Positions 6,328-12,974 of a stretch of 14,055 bases of DNA are shown piece after piece. Within the stretch, counting starts at the first letter, position 1. Each line of letters opens with the position of its first letter. Position numbers and translations under genes: made by a program. Below the pieces are notes generated by a model. That model ran no database searches and was not told the DNA's origin. It saw nothing but the letters and a program-made list of their open reading frames with translations. The DNA is taken from positions 1 through 14,055 of the forward strand of contig JADQBV010000041.1 in assembly GCA_016278415.1 (NCBI GenBank), in the 5' to 3' direction. The DNA is from Halanaerobiales bacterium. GTDB lineage: Bacteria > Bacillota_F > Halanaerobiia > Halanaerobiales > DTU029.

Positions 6328-7143
6328 TTACCAATATCTATCTTTACCGTAATGGACATATAAGTCTTCCTCATATTCACGAGTAATCGGAGTTTCTGGG
6401 TCATATTCTGGAGAGTCCTTAATTGTATCTTTATGTAACTCTACATATACTTCCTCATTGTTATAACTTACCCGCTTAAGCCACTCTGGTGCAACAAGAA
6501 CCTTCTTGCCTGGCCACCAATTTCGTGTATCAACTACTAAATAATGTACAACCCAACTTTCATCAGCTACCATAAGATTTTCCAAATGACCTATTTCCCC
6601 ATCTACTGCATGAATATTGTAACCCTGGACTTCTTTAAGACTCCTTAAATAACAATTCTCATCATCACAGGCCTTATCTTCTGTCCTTACATCCTCTCTA
6701 CTATCTTTATCTGTGATACCTATTTTATCATCACCATCATCTTTTAAGTCAATGGGTATAGGGCGAACAGGATAGACACCTGTATATCCAGCAGCCATAT
6801 TTTGTGTTCCTGCCATCGGTCCCCAATAAGCAGGCCAATTATAATAGTCTGCTAAATCTACTTCCCTCTGGCGAGAAACAGGTTTTTCTTCATTAATAGA
6901 TGGACTATTCTCAATCTCTTCTTTGCTTAAATCAACTGGAAACCTCTCTTCTTTCCAATTAGGCTTCTGGAATGATCCCGTAGAAATAAGAACTTTTCTA
7001 CCTGACAACCAACCACCTGTATCAACAATAGCATATCTTACAATAAGATCACTACTATCGAAATAAAAATCCTTTACTTTACCAATACTATCTCCAGTTT
7101 TTGAAACCAACTCATATCCTATTAATTCATTTAAGTTACGTAT
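6328..7143 (-). CDS. Protein with two PRC-barrel domains
   Basis: The role is unknown. PRC-barrels are small beta-barrels also found in photosynthetic reaction centre H subunits and RimM, and many Bacillota carry stand-alone two-domain proteins like this. The first domain is at about residues 1-80 (NELIGYELVSKTGDSIGKV, then YAIVDTGGWLSGRKVL) and the second at about 168-246 (SLKEVQGYNIHAVDGEIGHL, then YLVVDTRNWWPGKKVLV). Between them lie an aromatic YYNWPAYWGP patch and an acidic linker. There is no signal peptide or membrane segment. The first canonical start (TTG, 7110) would cut off the conserved RNLNELIGYE opening strand. The strong AAAGGAGGAG site (7162-7153) instead points to ATA at 7143 or ATC at 7146, so I place the start at 7143 (271 residues). 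The gene has its own promoter and terminator. Confidence 0.8.
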   Translation of the reverse strand: MRNLNELIGYELVSKTGDSIGKVKDFYFDSSDLIVRYAIVDTGGWLSGRKVLISTGSFQKPNWKEERFPVDLSKEEIENSPSINEEKPVSRQREVDLADYYNWPAYWGPMAGTQNMAAGYTGVYPVRPIPIDLKDDGDDKIGITDKDSREDVRTEDKACDDENCYLRSLKEVQGYNIHAVDGEIGHLENLMVADESWVVHYLVVDTRNWWPGKKVLVAPEWLKRVSYNNEEVYVELHKDTIKDSPEYDPETPITREYEEDLYVHYGKDRYW

Positions 7144-7192
7144 GATAAATATCTCCTCCTTTAAATAGTAATGATTACTATTCTTTATAAAT

Positions 7193-7221
7193 ATTATATC
7201 AAGTAATTTCTATACTATCAA
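7193..7221 (-). promoter_or_regulatory. Promoter of the PRC-barrel gene
   Basis: On the minus strand TTGATA (7221-7216), a 17-nt spacer, then a perfect TATAAT (7198-7193). It lies about 50 nt upstream of the strong ribosome binding site AAAGGAGGAG at 7162-7153. Confidence 0.7.
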
Positions 7222-7401
7222 ATTCTATATATCTTAATTATTCATTATAAAGAACAACTAAGAATCATTAGAAGAGACTAGAGCTGTAATTCTCTAAATA
7301 TTTAGATGCAAGACCAAATACTAGATTTTACTAATTATATACCTGTATGTATCATCAATAATCTAATTCAAGCATATAATTTACAGAAAGGAGGAATTAC
7401 T

Positions 7402-7719
7402 ATGGATATGAATAATATTGTTGAACAGATTTCCTTTATTAAGCAAAAGTTATCAAATCTGGAAGAAGAATTAAAAGATATAACGGTTAAAGATGCAGAT
7501 AGTAATAATTTAATTACGGCTATTGTCAGTGGCGATGGTGTAGTGTTAGATTATAAATTTAATCTAATTGATATGGGAGGACTAAACAAAGATAGTTTAG
7601 TAAAAGCGGTAGCAGAAGCAACTAATAATGCACTTAAGGCCGCTAAAGAACTAGAAGCATCAAGAAAAAAAGAGATTATTGGTAATGTTGACATACCAAA
7701 TATACCCGGCTTATTTTAG
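7402..7719 (+). CDS. YbaB/EbfC family nucleoid-associated protein
   Basis: This is a small DNA-binding protein of the YbaB/EbfC family, which forms dimers shaped like tweezers and binds the nucleoid. It has 105 residues, the usual size. An N-terminal helix, MNNIVEQISFIKQKLSNLEEEL, is followed by the beta-sheet core (ITAIVSGDGVVLDYKFN), a long C-terminal helix (KDSLVKAVAEATNNALKAAKELE) and the family's closing NIPGLF. I chose the ATG at 7402 because it follows a consensus AAAGGAGG; the frame is open further upstream, but that extension has no ribosome site and does not match the family. The usual dnaX and recR neighbours are absent, so this may be a second copy or a relocated gene. An intrinsic terminator follows at once, making it a single-gene unit. 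Confidence 0.88.
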   Translation: MDMNNIVEQISFIKQKLSNLEEELKDITVKDADSNNLITAIVSGDGVVLDYKFNLIDMGGLNKDSLVKAVAEATNNALKAAKELEASRKKEIIGNVDIPNIPGLF

Positions 7720-7741
7720 CTATTAACTTTTTAATTCTTAT

Positions 7742-7768
7742 AAAAAACCACCAAAGGGTGGTTTTTTT
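7742..7768 (+). terminator. Intrinsic terminator of the ybaB-like gene
   Basis: AAAAAACCACC (7742-7752) pairs with GGTGGTTTTTT across a 4-nt loop, ending in seven T. It starts 22 nt after the stop codon. The A-tract makes the stem symmetric, so it could act on both strands. Confidence 0.9.
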
Positions 7769-7790
7769 ACTAAACAAAGCATCAAATATA

Positions 7791-7818
7791 TTGATTAAGG
7801 TATAAGATTTTTTAAAAT
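7791..7818 (+). promoter_or_regulatory. Putative promoter of the small unrecognised gene
   Basis: TTGATT (7791-7796), a 16-nt spacer, then TAAAAT (7813-7818). It lies about 60 nt before the start codon and just after the upstream terminator, where a new promoter is expected. Confidence 0.5.
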
Positions 7819-7876
7819 GGTAATAATAGTAACATCAGTCACAAGGAGTAATAAAAAGCCAGGGGAGTGAAATAAA

Positions 7877-8239
7877 ATGAAACAATTATCAAACTTTGAA
7901 GAAATTTTTAATAAACTCTACGAAGATTACCAGGGGAAAAGTGTTAATGTTATAACAAAACAAGATGGTGTTAATATCACCAGTTTCCACACATGTATTA
8001 ATAATATAGATATAAAACCCTTAAATAAGAAAAAGAGCAAAAAATGGAATCAACAGGGGAAAAAGGTTGGCCTGATAGTCATACAAGAGAAATATTCGAA
8101 AAATAACTTTAATATCCCTTTTCTTTTAGGTTTTAATACAATGAGTGCAACTTTTCTAAAAAGTGGCGTTATAATTAATACCTTAAATATGGAGTTTATA
8201 ATTAAAAAGAATCAAAAAGGCAAAAAACTACTAGCCTAA
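7877..8239 (+). CDS. Hypothetical protein, 120 residues
   Basis: I do not recognise this protein. It has a good ribosome site (AGGGGAGTGA), a plausible promoter and its own place between a terminator and a convergent gene, so it is likely real. It is basic and lysine-rich (NKKKSKKWNQQGKK at about residues 50-63; C-terminus KKNQKGKKLLA). The fold looks beta-rich, with GKSVNVITKQDGVNITSF near residues 20-37 and two hydrophobic strands around GLIVIQEKY and SGVIINTLNMEFIIKK. There is no signal peptide, no convincing membrane helix and no metal motif (a single Cys). The basic small beta-rich make-up could suit nucleic-acid binding, but this is only a composition-based guess. It converges with the HD-GYP gene, with 28 bp between them. 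Confidence 0.65.
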   Translation: MKQLSNFEEIFNKLYEDYQGKSVNVITKQDGVNITSFHTCINNIDIKPLNKKKSKKWNQQGKKVGLIVIQEKYSKNNFNIPFLLGFNTMSATFLKSGVIINTLNMEFIIKKNQKGKKLLA

Positions 8240-8267
8240 AACTATGGCCTAAGTTTAGAGCCTAATA

Positions 8268-9326
8268 CTAAAGTTCGATTTCGTCAACATTTGTCTTTAA
8301 ATACAATTCTTTAATATTTAAATCACTTTCTGATAAATCGATAAACTGATCCCCGATCTTAACGATTGGTCGAGAAATATTATTAGGATTGATATATACT
8401 ATCTCACCCATCCAATCGTTACTTAATTCAACCATTTCGCCTATATAGAATTGAGACATATTTGTCATAAATATTTTGCTAAGCATCAAATCATAACTAT
8501 GAAGATCTTCCTCAAACAATCTAAAAACTTCAAATGGGGGTCTACGCCCTTGGTAAACGCGATCAGAAGTCATTGCATCATATGTGTCCACTATAGCTAA
8601 GACACGAGCAATAAATGGTATCTTCTTTTTACTAAAAGCAAAGGGATACCCTTTTGAATTATTACGCTCATGATGCATAAGTACACCTCTAGCTACCTTC
8701 TCAGAAATCAGTTTATTTTTCTGTAATATATCATATCCATGTACAGTATGCTTTTTAATAATTGCAAACTCTTCATCTGTTAGTTTGTCCTTCTTATTAA
8801 GTATTTCCTTTGGTATTTTTGCTTTCCCAATATCATGTAACATCCCAGCATATAGTAATTCTTTTACTCGAGAACTTTCAAGACCTGTCCAACGGCCAAA
8901 CATCATTGCTAACAAACCTACATTAACAGAATGAGTATAAGTGTATTCATCAACACCCCTAATAATACTTAAGACAGTCACGATATCCCTATTTGTATCC
9001 ATCTTTAATGCATTATCTGTAACTCTTTTAATATAAGAAAAATTCAAAGCATCATCTTCTCTAATATTTAAAAACATATCCTTTACATTATTAACACTAT
9101 CTTTATATCGTTCTGTAAAATTTTGCTGATTGCTTATAAACTCTTCCTCAGTCTCATCTATAATTTCAACAGAAAGAAGACCTGCTCTTTTAAGTTTTTT
9201 AATTAAATTATCATCGATAATCATTCCAGGAGTAATTAAAATAGCTCCAAATTGATTTTCAATCATTTTGGCATTACGCATACCTGGTTTTAACTCCTCA
9301 ATATTTACGGTTTTAATGTTTGGCAT
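8268..9326 (-). CDS. HD-GYP domain phosphohydrolase (probable cyclic dinucleotide phosphodiesterase)
   Basis: HD-GYP proteins hydrolyse cyclic di-GMP or related dinucleotides in the cytoplasm and so tune motility, surface growth and development. The product has 352 residues. An N-terminal region (about 1-65, starting VNIEELKPGM, with ITPGMIIDDNLIKKLKRAG) resembles the small regulatory domain often fused to HD-GYP. The catalytic core lies at about 115-265: His132 (YTHSVNVG), the HD pair His164-Asp165 in LHDIGKAKIP, His193 (KKHTVHG), His218-His219-Glu220, and Asp247 in IVDTYDAMTSDR. The GYP loop reads HHERNNSKGYP instead of the common HHERxDGxGYP, so the Asp and first Gly are replaced. The metal ligands are intact, so activity is likely. 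About 75 further residues form a C-terminal beta-rich extension. The ATG follows AGGAGGG. It is a single-gene unit, and the substrate cannot be told. Confidence 0.93.
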   Translation of the reverse strand: MPNIKTVNIEELKPGMRNAKMIENQFGAILITPGMIIDDNLIKKLKRAGLLSVEIIDETEEEFISNQQNFTERYKDSVNNVKDMFLNIREDDALNFSYIKRVTDNALKMDTNRDIVTVLSIIRGVDEYTYTHSVNVGLLAMMFGRWTGLESSRVKELLYAGMLHDIGKAKIPKEILNKKDKLTDEEFAIIKKHTVHGYDILQKNKLISEKVARGVLMHHERNNSKGYPFAFSKKKIPFIARVLAIVDTYDAMTSDRVYQGRRPPFEVFRLFEEDLHSYDLMLSKIFMTNMSQFYIGEMVELSNDWMGEIVYINPNNISRPIVKIGDQFIDLSESDLNIKELYLKTNVDEIEL

Positions 9327-9389
9327 AAATTAACCCTCCTACTGTTACACTTTAAAATATTTTTTTACAATTCTATTCATAAGTTGTCT

Positions 9390-9417
9390 ATTTTATCCTA
9401 CTTATTTTATTCGTCAA
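9390..9417 (-). promoter_or_regulatory. Putative promoter of the HD-GYP gene
   Basis: On the minus strand TTGACG (9417-9412), a 16-nt spacer, then TAAAAT (9395-9390), about 65 nt upstream of the start codon. Confidence 0.5.
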
Positions 9418-9550
9418 AAAGTTCTATATCTCCTGCAATTAACTAAAAATATTTAAAATTTTATATACTAAGACTATTACTGCTCTATTTCGTTAAAAAA
9501 GAATTCAGCATAGACTCTTTAATAAATAATAAAACAGGGAAAAATTACAA

Positions 9551-9579
9551 TTGTACAGTATAATTACATATGTTATACT
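9551..9579 (+). promoter_or_regulatory. Putative promoter of the LysM gene
   Basis: TTGTAC (9551-9556), a 17-nt spacer, then TATACT (9574-9579), 55 nt before the start codon. A second TATAAT-like word lies within the spacer but has no good -35 partner. Confidence 0.55.
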
Positions 9580-9633
9580 GACATACGTAATGTTATTAAT
9601 GACCTCTCAAAAAACGAAAGGAGTAATAATCAT

Positions 9634-10857
9634 ATGAAAAAGTCTTTAATATTATCAATTGCAATAGTACTTTTACTAACAATAACATCTTTAAGCTTAG
9701 CTGCAGAGTTTTATACTGTAAAAACAGGTGATACGCTATGGACAATTTCAAAAAGAAGTGGTGTTAGCATTGAAACAATAACATCTATTAATAAGCTGAA
9801 CAATCCTGGTAATATTTATGTCGGACAAAAATTAAGAATTAGCAATAATCAAGATAATAATAATAACAACAACAATAATTCTATCCGCTATACTGTAAAG
9901 TCTGGTGATCTTATTTGGAAAATCGCCCAAAAATACAATGTAACAATACAAGAAATTATCGACCTAAACAAAATTAATTCACCATATTATATTTATATTG
10001 GACAAACAATATTAATTCCTGGTGAAGAAGAAAATAATCAACCACAGAATAGTTACTTCTACTATACTGTAAAAGCAGGTGATATTCTTTGGAACATTTC
10101 CCAAAAATATGATACAACAGTACAAAAACTTGTTGAATTAAATAATATTAACAATGCCTATGATTTATATGTAGGAAGAAAATTAATTGTTCCATTTAAA
10201 CAGAATATTCCTACTGATAATAATAGTGGTAATAATGGTAACGATAATAATAATGGTAATAATAACGATAGTAGATATGTCCCATATTCATTCTACAAAA
10301 TTAAAGCAGGGGATCACATCTGGAATATTGCCGATTACTTTGGCATTAAAACATCTACACTTATTAAATATAATAATATTGCCAACATTAACGAAATTCA
10401 AGCTGGCGAAGTATTAATTATACCATTAAAAGAATCTACTAATTTGACTTATCTTAAAAGAGCTAGCAATCAACTAAATAGTTATTATAGGGTTCTTCGT
10501 AACGAAACACTAGCTGATATCGCTGAATATTATAATATTCCCGAAGAAGGTATCAGGTCAATCAACCAGCTAAATAAGGATGTAGAAGTCTATACTGGTC
10601 AAAGACTATTAATGCCAGTTAATCCTGCTCTCTTTAATAAACATGAAATATATAAAGTTAAATCTGGTGGGGAATATATCTTTAATATTGCTTATGAAAA
10701 TGGCATTTCTATTAAATCAATTTTAAAAGCCAATTACCTTAAAAACCAGAATACTAAATTCGATGCAGGTACTGTTATTTTAGTTCCTCTTGATCAAAAT
10801 AGTAAAGCCACCTGGATTGATTATGAGAATGGCGAACCGGTTAACTCCTGGTTCTAG
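9634..10857 (+). CDS. Secreted multi-LysM peptidoglycan-binding protein
   Basis: This is a 407-residue exported protein. A signal peptide (MKKSLILSIAIVLLLTITSLSLAA, likely cleaved near residue 24) is followed by six LysM modules at about 26-70, 85-129, 142-188, 219-265, 283-329 and 338-386. Modules 1-4 carry the classic YTVKxGDxxWxIS/A start. Modules 5 (YYRVLRNETLADIAEYY) and 6 (YKVKSGGEYIFNIAYENG) are more divergent. Modules 1-2 and 3-4 are joined by low-complexity Asn/Gly/Asp linkers encoded by AAT/AAC runs. LysM binds N-acetylglucosamine glycans, so it should coat peptidoglycan. There is no hydrolase domain: after module 6 come only about 20 residues ending PVNSWF. It may be a wall scaffold or a spore/cell-surface protein. 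The start is clear, with AAAGGAG upstream. It is a single-gene unit ended by a terminator. Confidence 0.93.
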   Translation: MKKSLILSIAIVLLLTITSLSLAAEFYTVKTGDTLWTISKRSGVSIETITSINKLNNPGNIYVGQKLRISNNQDNNNNNNNNSIRYTVKSGDLIWKIAQKYNVTIQEIIDLNKINSPYYIYIGQTILIPGEEENNQPQNSYFYYTVKAGDILWNISQKYDTTVQKLVELNNINNAYDLYVGRKLIVPFKQNIPTDNNSGNNGNDNNNGNNNDSRYVPYSFYKIKAGDHIWNIADYFGIKTSTLIKYNNIANINEIQAGEVLIIPLKESTNLTYLKRASNQLNSYYRVLRNETLADIAEYYNIPEEGIRSINQLNKDVEVYTGQRLLMPVNPALFNKHEIYKVKSGGEYIFNIAYENGISIKSILKANYLKNQNTKFDAGTVILVPLDQNSKATWIDYENGEPVNSWF

Positions 10858-11240
10858 AAAATAACAAAAGATCTTTAAGTATAATTTGATAAACCAAATA
10901 CAATAATAACCTAAAATATTCGGCTTTCTACTTCGAGATGGTCGTATAATAATAATCTTATTAACCCTGCCTTAACCGGCAGGGTCATTTCTTTCTTTAA
11001 AAAATGTATTTTTTCTTGCAGGAAAAGTTGAGATTAGCACTTCTCGGTGAGTAAGATAATATCTGTAAATGCGTCCACTCAAAAAGAAATCCCTATAGTA
11101 TCAAATGTCCTTACATTAGGCAATTGCTGTATATTATAATGTTCTACAATTAATCTATTTACATATATATTTATTATTATTAAATATTGTATTGTTTATC
11201 TATTAGGAAAAACAAATATTTTTAATAAAGGAAGGTAAAG
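10858..11240. other. Intergenic region between the LysM and spoVB-like genes
   Basis: The region is 383 bp with no coding region found. Apart from the terminator at 10964-10996 it holds AT-rich sequence. A TATAAT at 11135-11140 has only a weak -35 candidate (TTACAT 18 nt upstream) and is the best promoter guess for the flippase gene. I see no clear sporulation-sigma promoter and no RNA gene. Confidence 0.5.
10964..10996 (+). terminator. Intrinsic terminator of the LysM gene
   Basis: ACCCTGCC (10964-10971) pairs perfectly with GGCAGGGT (10978-10985) over a 6-nt loop, followed by a pyrimidine-rich CATTTCTTTCTTT tail. It lies about 105 nt after the stop codon. The tail is not a pure U-run, but the stem is strong. 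Confidence 0.75.
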
Positions 11241-12806
11241 ATGAAAAAACAGTCATTTTTACAGGGTGCCTTAATACTTATGTTAGCAGGTCTGATAAAT
11301 AGAGTATTAGGATTTATTTTAAGAATATTTATTGTAAGAACAATAGGTGACGAAGGCCTCGGTCTATTCCAGATGATTTATCCCCTTTTCATGACACTAC
11401 TTCTTATAAGTACTGCTGGTTTTCCTGTTGCAATTTCAAAACTTATTCCAGAAAGATTGGCCAAGAATGACTTGCGCGGGGGTTATAATTTATTTAAAGT
11501 ATCATTATTATTTATTCTACTTATGAGTACATTTGTAGTAACAGCCACTTACTTTTCGGCTGAATTTATATCTACTAGAATCTATAGTGATAGCAGAACT
11601 TATATATTAATTTTATCAATTCTTCCAGCTATTATTATAAGTTCACTGGCATCCGGTTTCAGAGGCTTCTTCCAAGGTACGCATACGATGATTCCAACAG
11701 CGTTGTCACAAATAACTGAGCAGATCAGTCGCTTTTTAGCAACTTTAATGATTGTTAACGCCATTGGGTACCTGGGATTGAAATATCAAGCTGCTGGAAT
11801 AGCTCTAGGTATTTCTATCGGTGAACTTTGTGGTCTATTATTATTAATTATACTTTTCATATTTACACTCTTAAATAACGATAAAAACAAAACAATGCTA
11901 AAAAATAAAATGTCTGCATACCTAAAACACAATAATATAGCTGATTTTAAAATAATCGCTGGATTAGCAATCCCAATTACAATGGGTAGAGTAATTAATT
12001 CATTAATGATGAGCGGTGAGGCCATACTTATACCAAGACAATTGGAATTAAGCGGCCTTACTGTCAGCGAAGCAACCTCTCTATATGGGCAATTAAGCGG
12101 TATGGTAGAACAAGTTATATTTTTACCTACTATCATTACTATAGCCCTTACCATAAGTTTGGTTCCAAATGTATCCGATGCATATGCTCGAAATAATATA
12201 AATAAAATTAAAAATAACTATCAAGATGTTATTAGAATCAGCTGTTATTTAGGATTCCCAATCACTATAATATTCCATAGATTAGGCACAAATATCTGCA
12301 ATTTACTCTTTGGTTATCCCCAGGCTGGTGAGCTTTTGGCAACAATGGCATTCTGTTCAACATTTATTTACTACTTACAAGTATCCCATGGTATGTTAAA
12401 TGGACTAGGAAAACCCCATTTATCAGTAATTAATCTGGGAATTGGATCTGCTATAAAGTTAATCGGTATTTTCTATCTTACAGGTCAATCATTGGGTATT
12501 CATGGTGCAGCCATTAGTATTGGATTAGGAATTGTCGTATCTGCTCTACTTAATTTCATAGCAATAGGGCATAATATTGGATATGATGTAAAAATCAATA
12601 ATTCTTTTATAAAACCATTAATAGCTAGTACCCTATTATATTTTAGTGAGCCATATATAAGGGGAATTTTTACTTACTTTTCTATAAACCTGAGTATAAA
12701 ATTAGAAACTATTTTTATATTGCTAATAATGATTTTAATCTATATAATAATTATGATACTAATCAAGGCAATAACTATGGAAGATATAGATAGATTTAAA
12801 AAATAA
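11241..12806 (+). CDS. spoVB: SpoVB/MurJ-like flippase (polysaccharide biosynthesis family)
   Basis: This is an integral membrane protein of the MOP exporter superfamily, which flips lipid-linked saccharides across the cytoplasmic membrane. Stage V sporulation protein B acts in spore cortex peptidoglycan assembly. The product has 521 residues, the family length, with many hydrophobic segments consistent with about 14 helices. The N-terminus FLQGALILMLAGLINRVLGF and the segment GDEGLGLFQMIYPLF, followed by GFPVAISKLIPE, are typical of SpoVB. GFRGFFQGTHTMIPTALSQ, the usual second conserved helix-loop, is also present, as is GMLNGLGKPHLSVINLGIG near residue 385. The ATG follows AAAGGAAGG. It stands alone between a terminator and the cysteine desulfurase promoter. 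Paralogues in this family (MurJ, YtgP, O-antigen flippases) share the fold, so the exact lipid is uncertain. Confidence 0.85.
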   Translation: MKKQSFLQGALILMLAGLINRVLGFILRIFIVRTIGDEGLGLFQMIYPLFMTLLLISTAGFPVAISKLIPERLAKNDLRGGYNLFKVSLLFILLMSTFVVTATYFSAEFISTRIYSDSRTYILILSILPAIIISSLASGFRGFFQGTHTMIPTALSQITEQISRFLATLMIVNAIGYLGLKYQAAGIALGISIGELCGLLLLIILFIFTLLNNDKNKTMLKNKMSAYLKHNNIADFKIIAGLAIPITMGRVINSLMMSGEAILIPRQLELSGLTVSEATSLYGQLSGMVEQVIFLPTIITIALTISLVPNVSDAYARNNINKIKNNYQDVIRISCYLGFPITIIFHRLGTNICNLLFGYPQAGELLATMAFCSTFIYYLQVSHGMLNGLGKPHLSVINLGIGSAIKLIGIFYLTGQSLGIHGAAISIGLGIVVSALLNFIAIGHNIGYDVKINNSFIKPLIASTLLYFSEPYIRGIFTYFSINLSIKLETIFILLIMILIYIIIMILIKAITMEDIDRFKK

Positions 12807-12893
12807 TCATAACGATACTTTTTATTTCACAGGTTTATTCCACATTTTTATTGCAACATACGCTAAAAATCTATTAGTGAAATATAGACGTTT

Positions 12894-12922
12894 TTGTAGC
12901 CTTTCTTTTTCTATGCTATAAT
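12894..12922 (+). promoter_or_regulatory. Promoter of the cysteine desulfurase gene
   Basis: TTGTAG (12894-12899), a 17-nt spacer, then a perfect TATAAT (12917-12922), about 50 nt before the ATG. No terminator with a U-run was found between spoVB and this promoter. Confidence 0.7.
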
Positions 12923-12974
12923 AAAGAAAGACTTAACTCATGAAAATACTAATAGTTCATAAGGAGAGCTTGTA

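Larger units (their letters stand above)
9327..9633. other. Intergenic region with divergent promoters
   Basis: This is about 307 bp with no coding region or RNA gene that I can see. It holds the minus-strand promoter for the HD-GYP gene on the left and the plus-strand promoter for the LysM gene on the right. The middle is plain AT-rich sequence. Confidence 0.6.

Noticed and set aside
7306..7401. N-terminal extension of the YbaB-like protein
   Set aside because: The upstream ATG has no ribosome site, and the 32 extra residues do not fit the family. A consensus AAAGGAGG precedes the ATG at 7402.
8234..8265. GCCTAA repeated three times at 13-nt spacing between convergent genes
   Set aside because: The word is short, the intervening bases differ, and it overlaps the stop of one gene. 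No U-run makes it a terminator, so it may be chance.
10187..10417. Plus-strand 76-codon frame inside the LysM gene
   Set aside because: It is an out-of-frame reading of the AAT-rich linker, giving a low-complexity Ile/Val string.
11786..12154. Minus-strand 122-codon frame inside spoVB
   Set aside because: It is antisense to a conserved membrane protein and has no start signals of its own.
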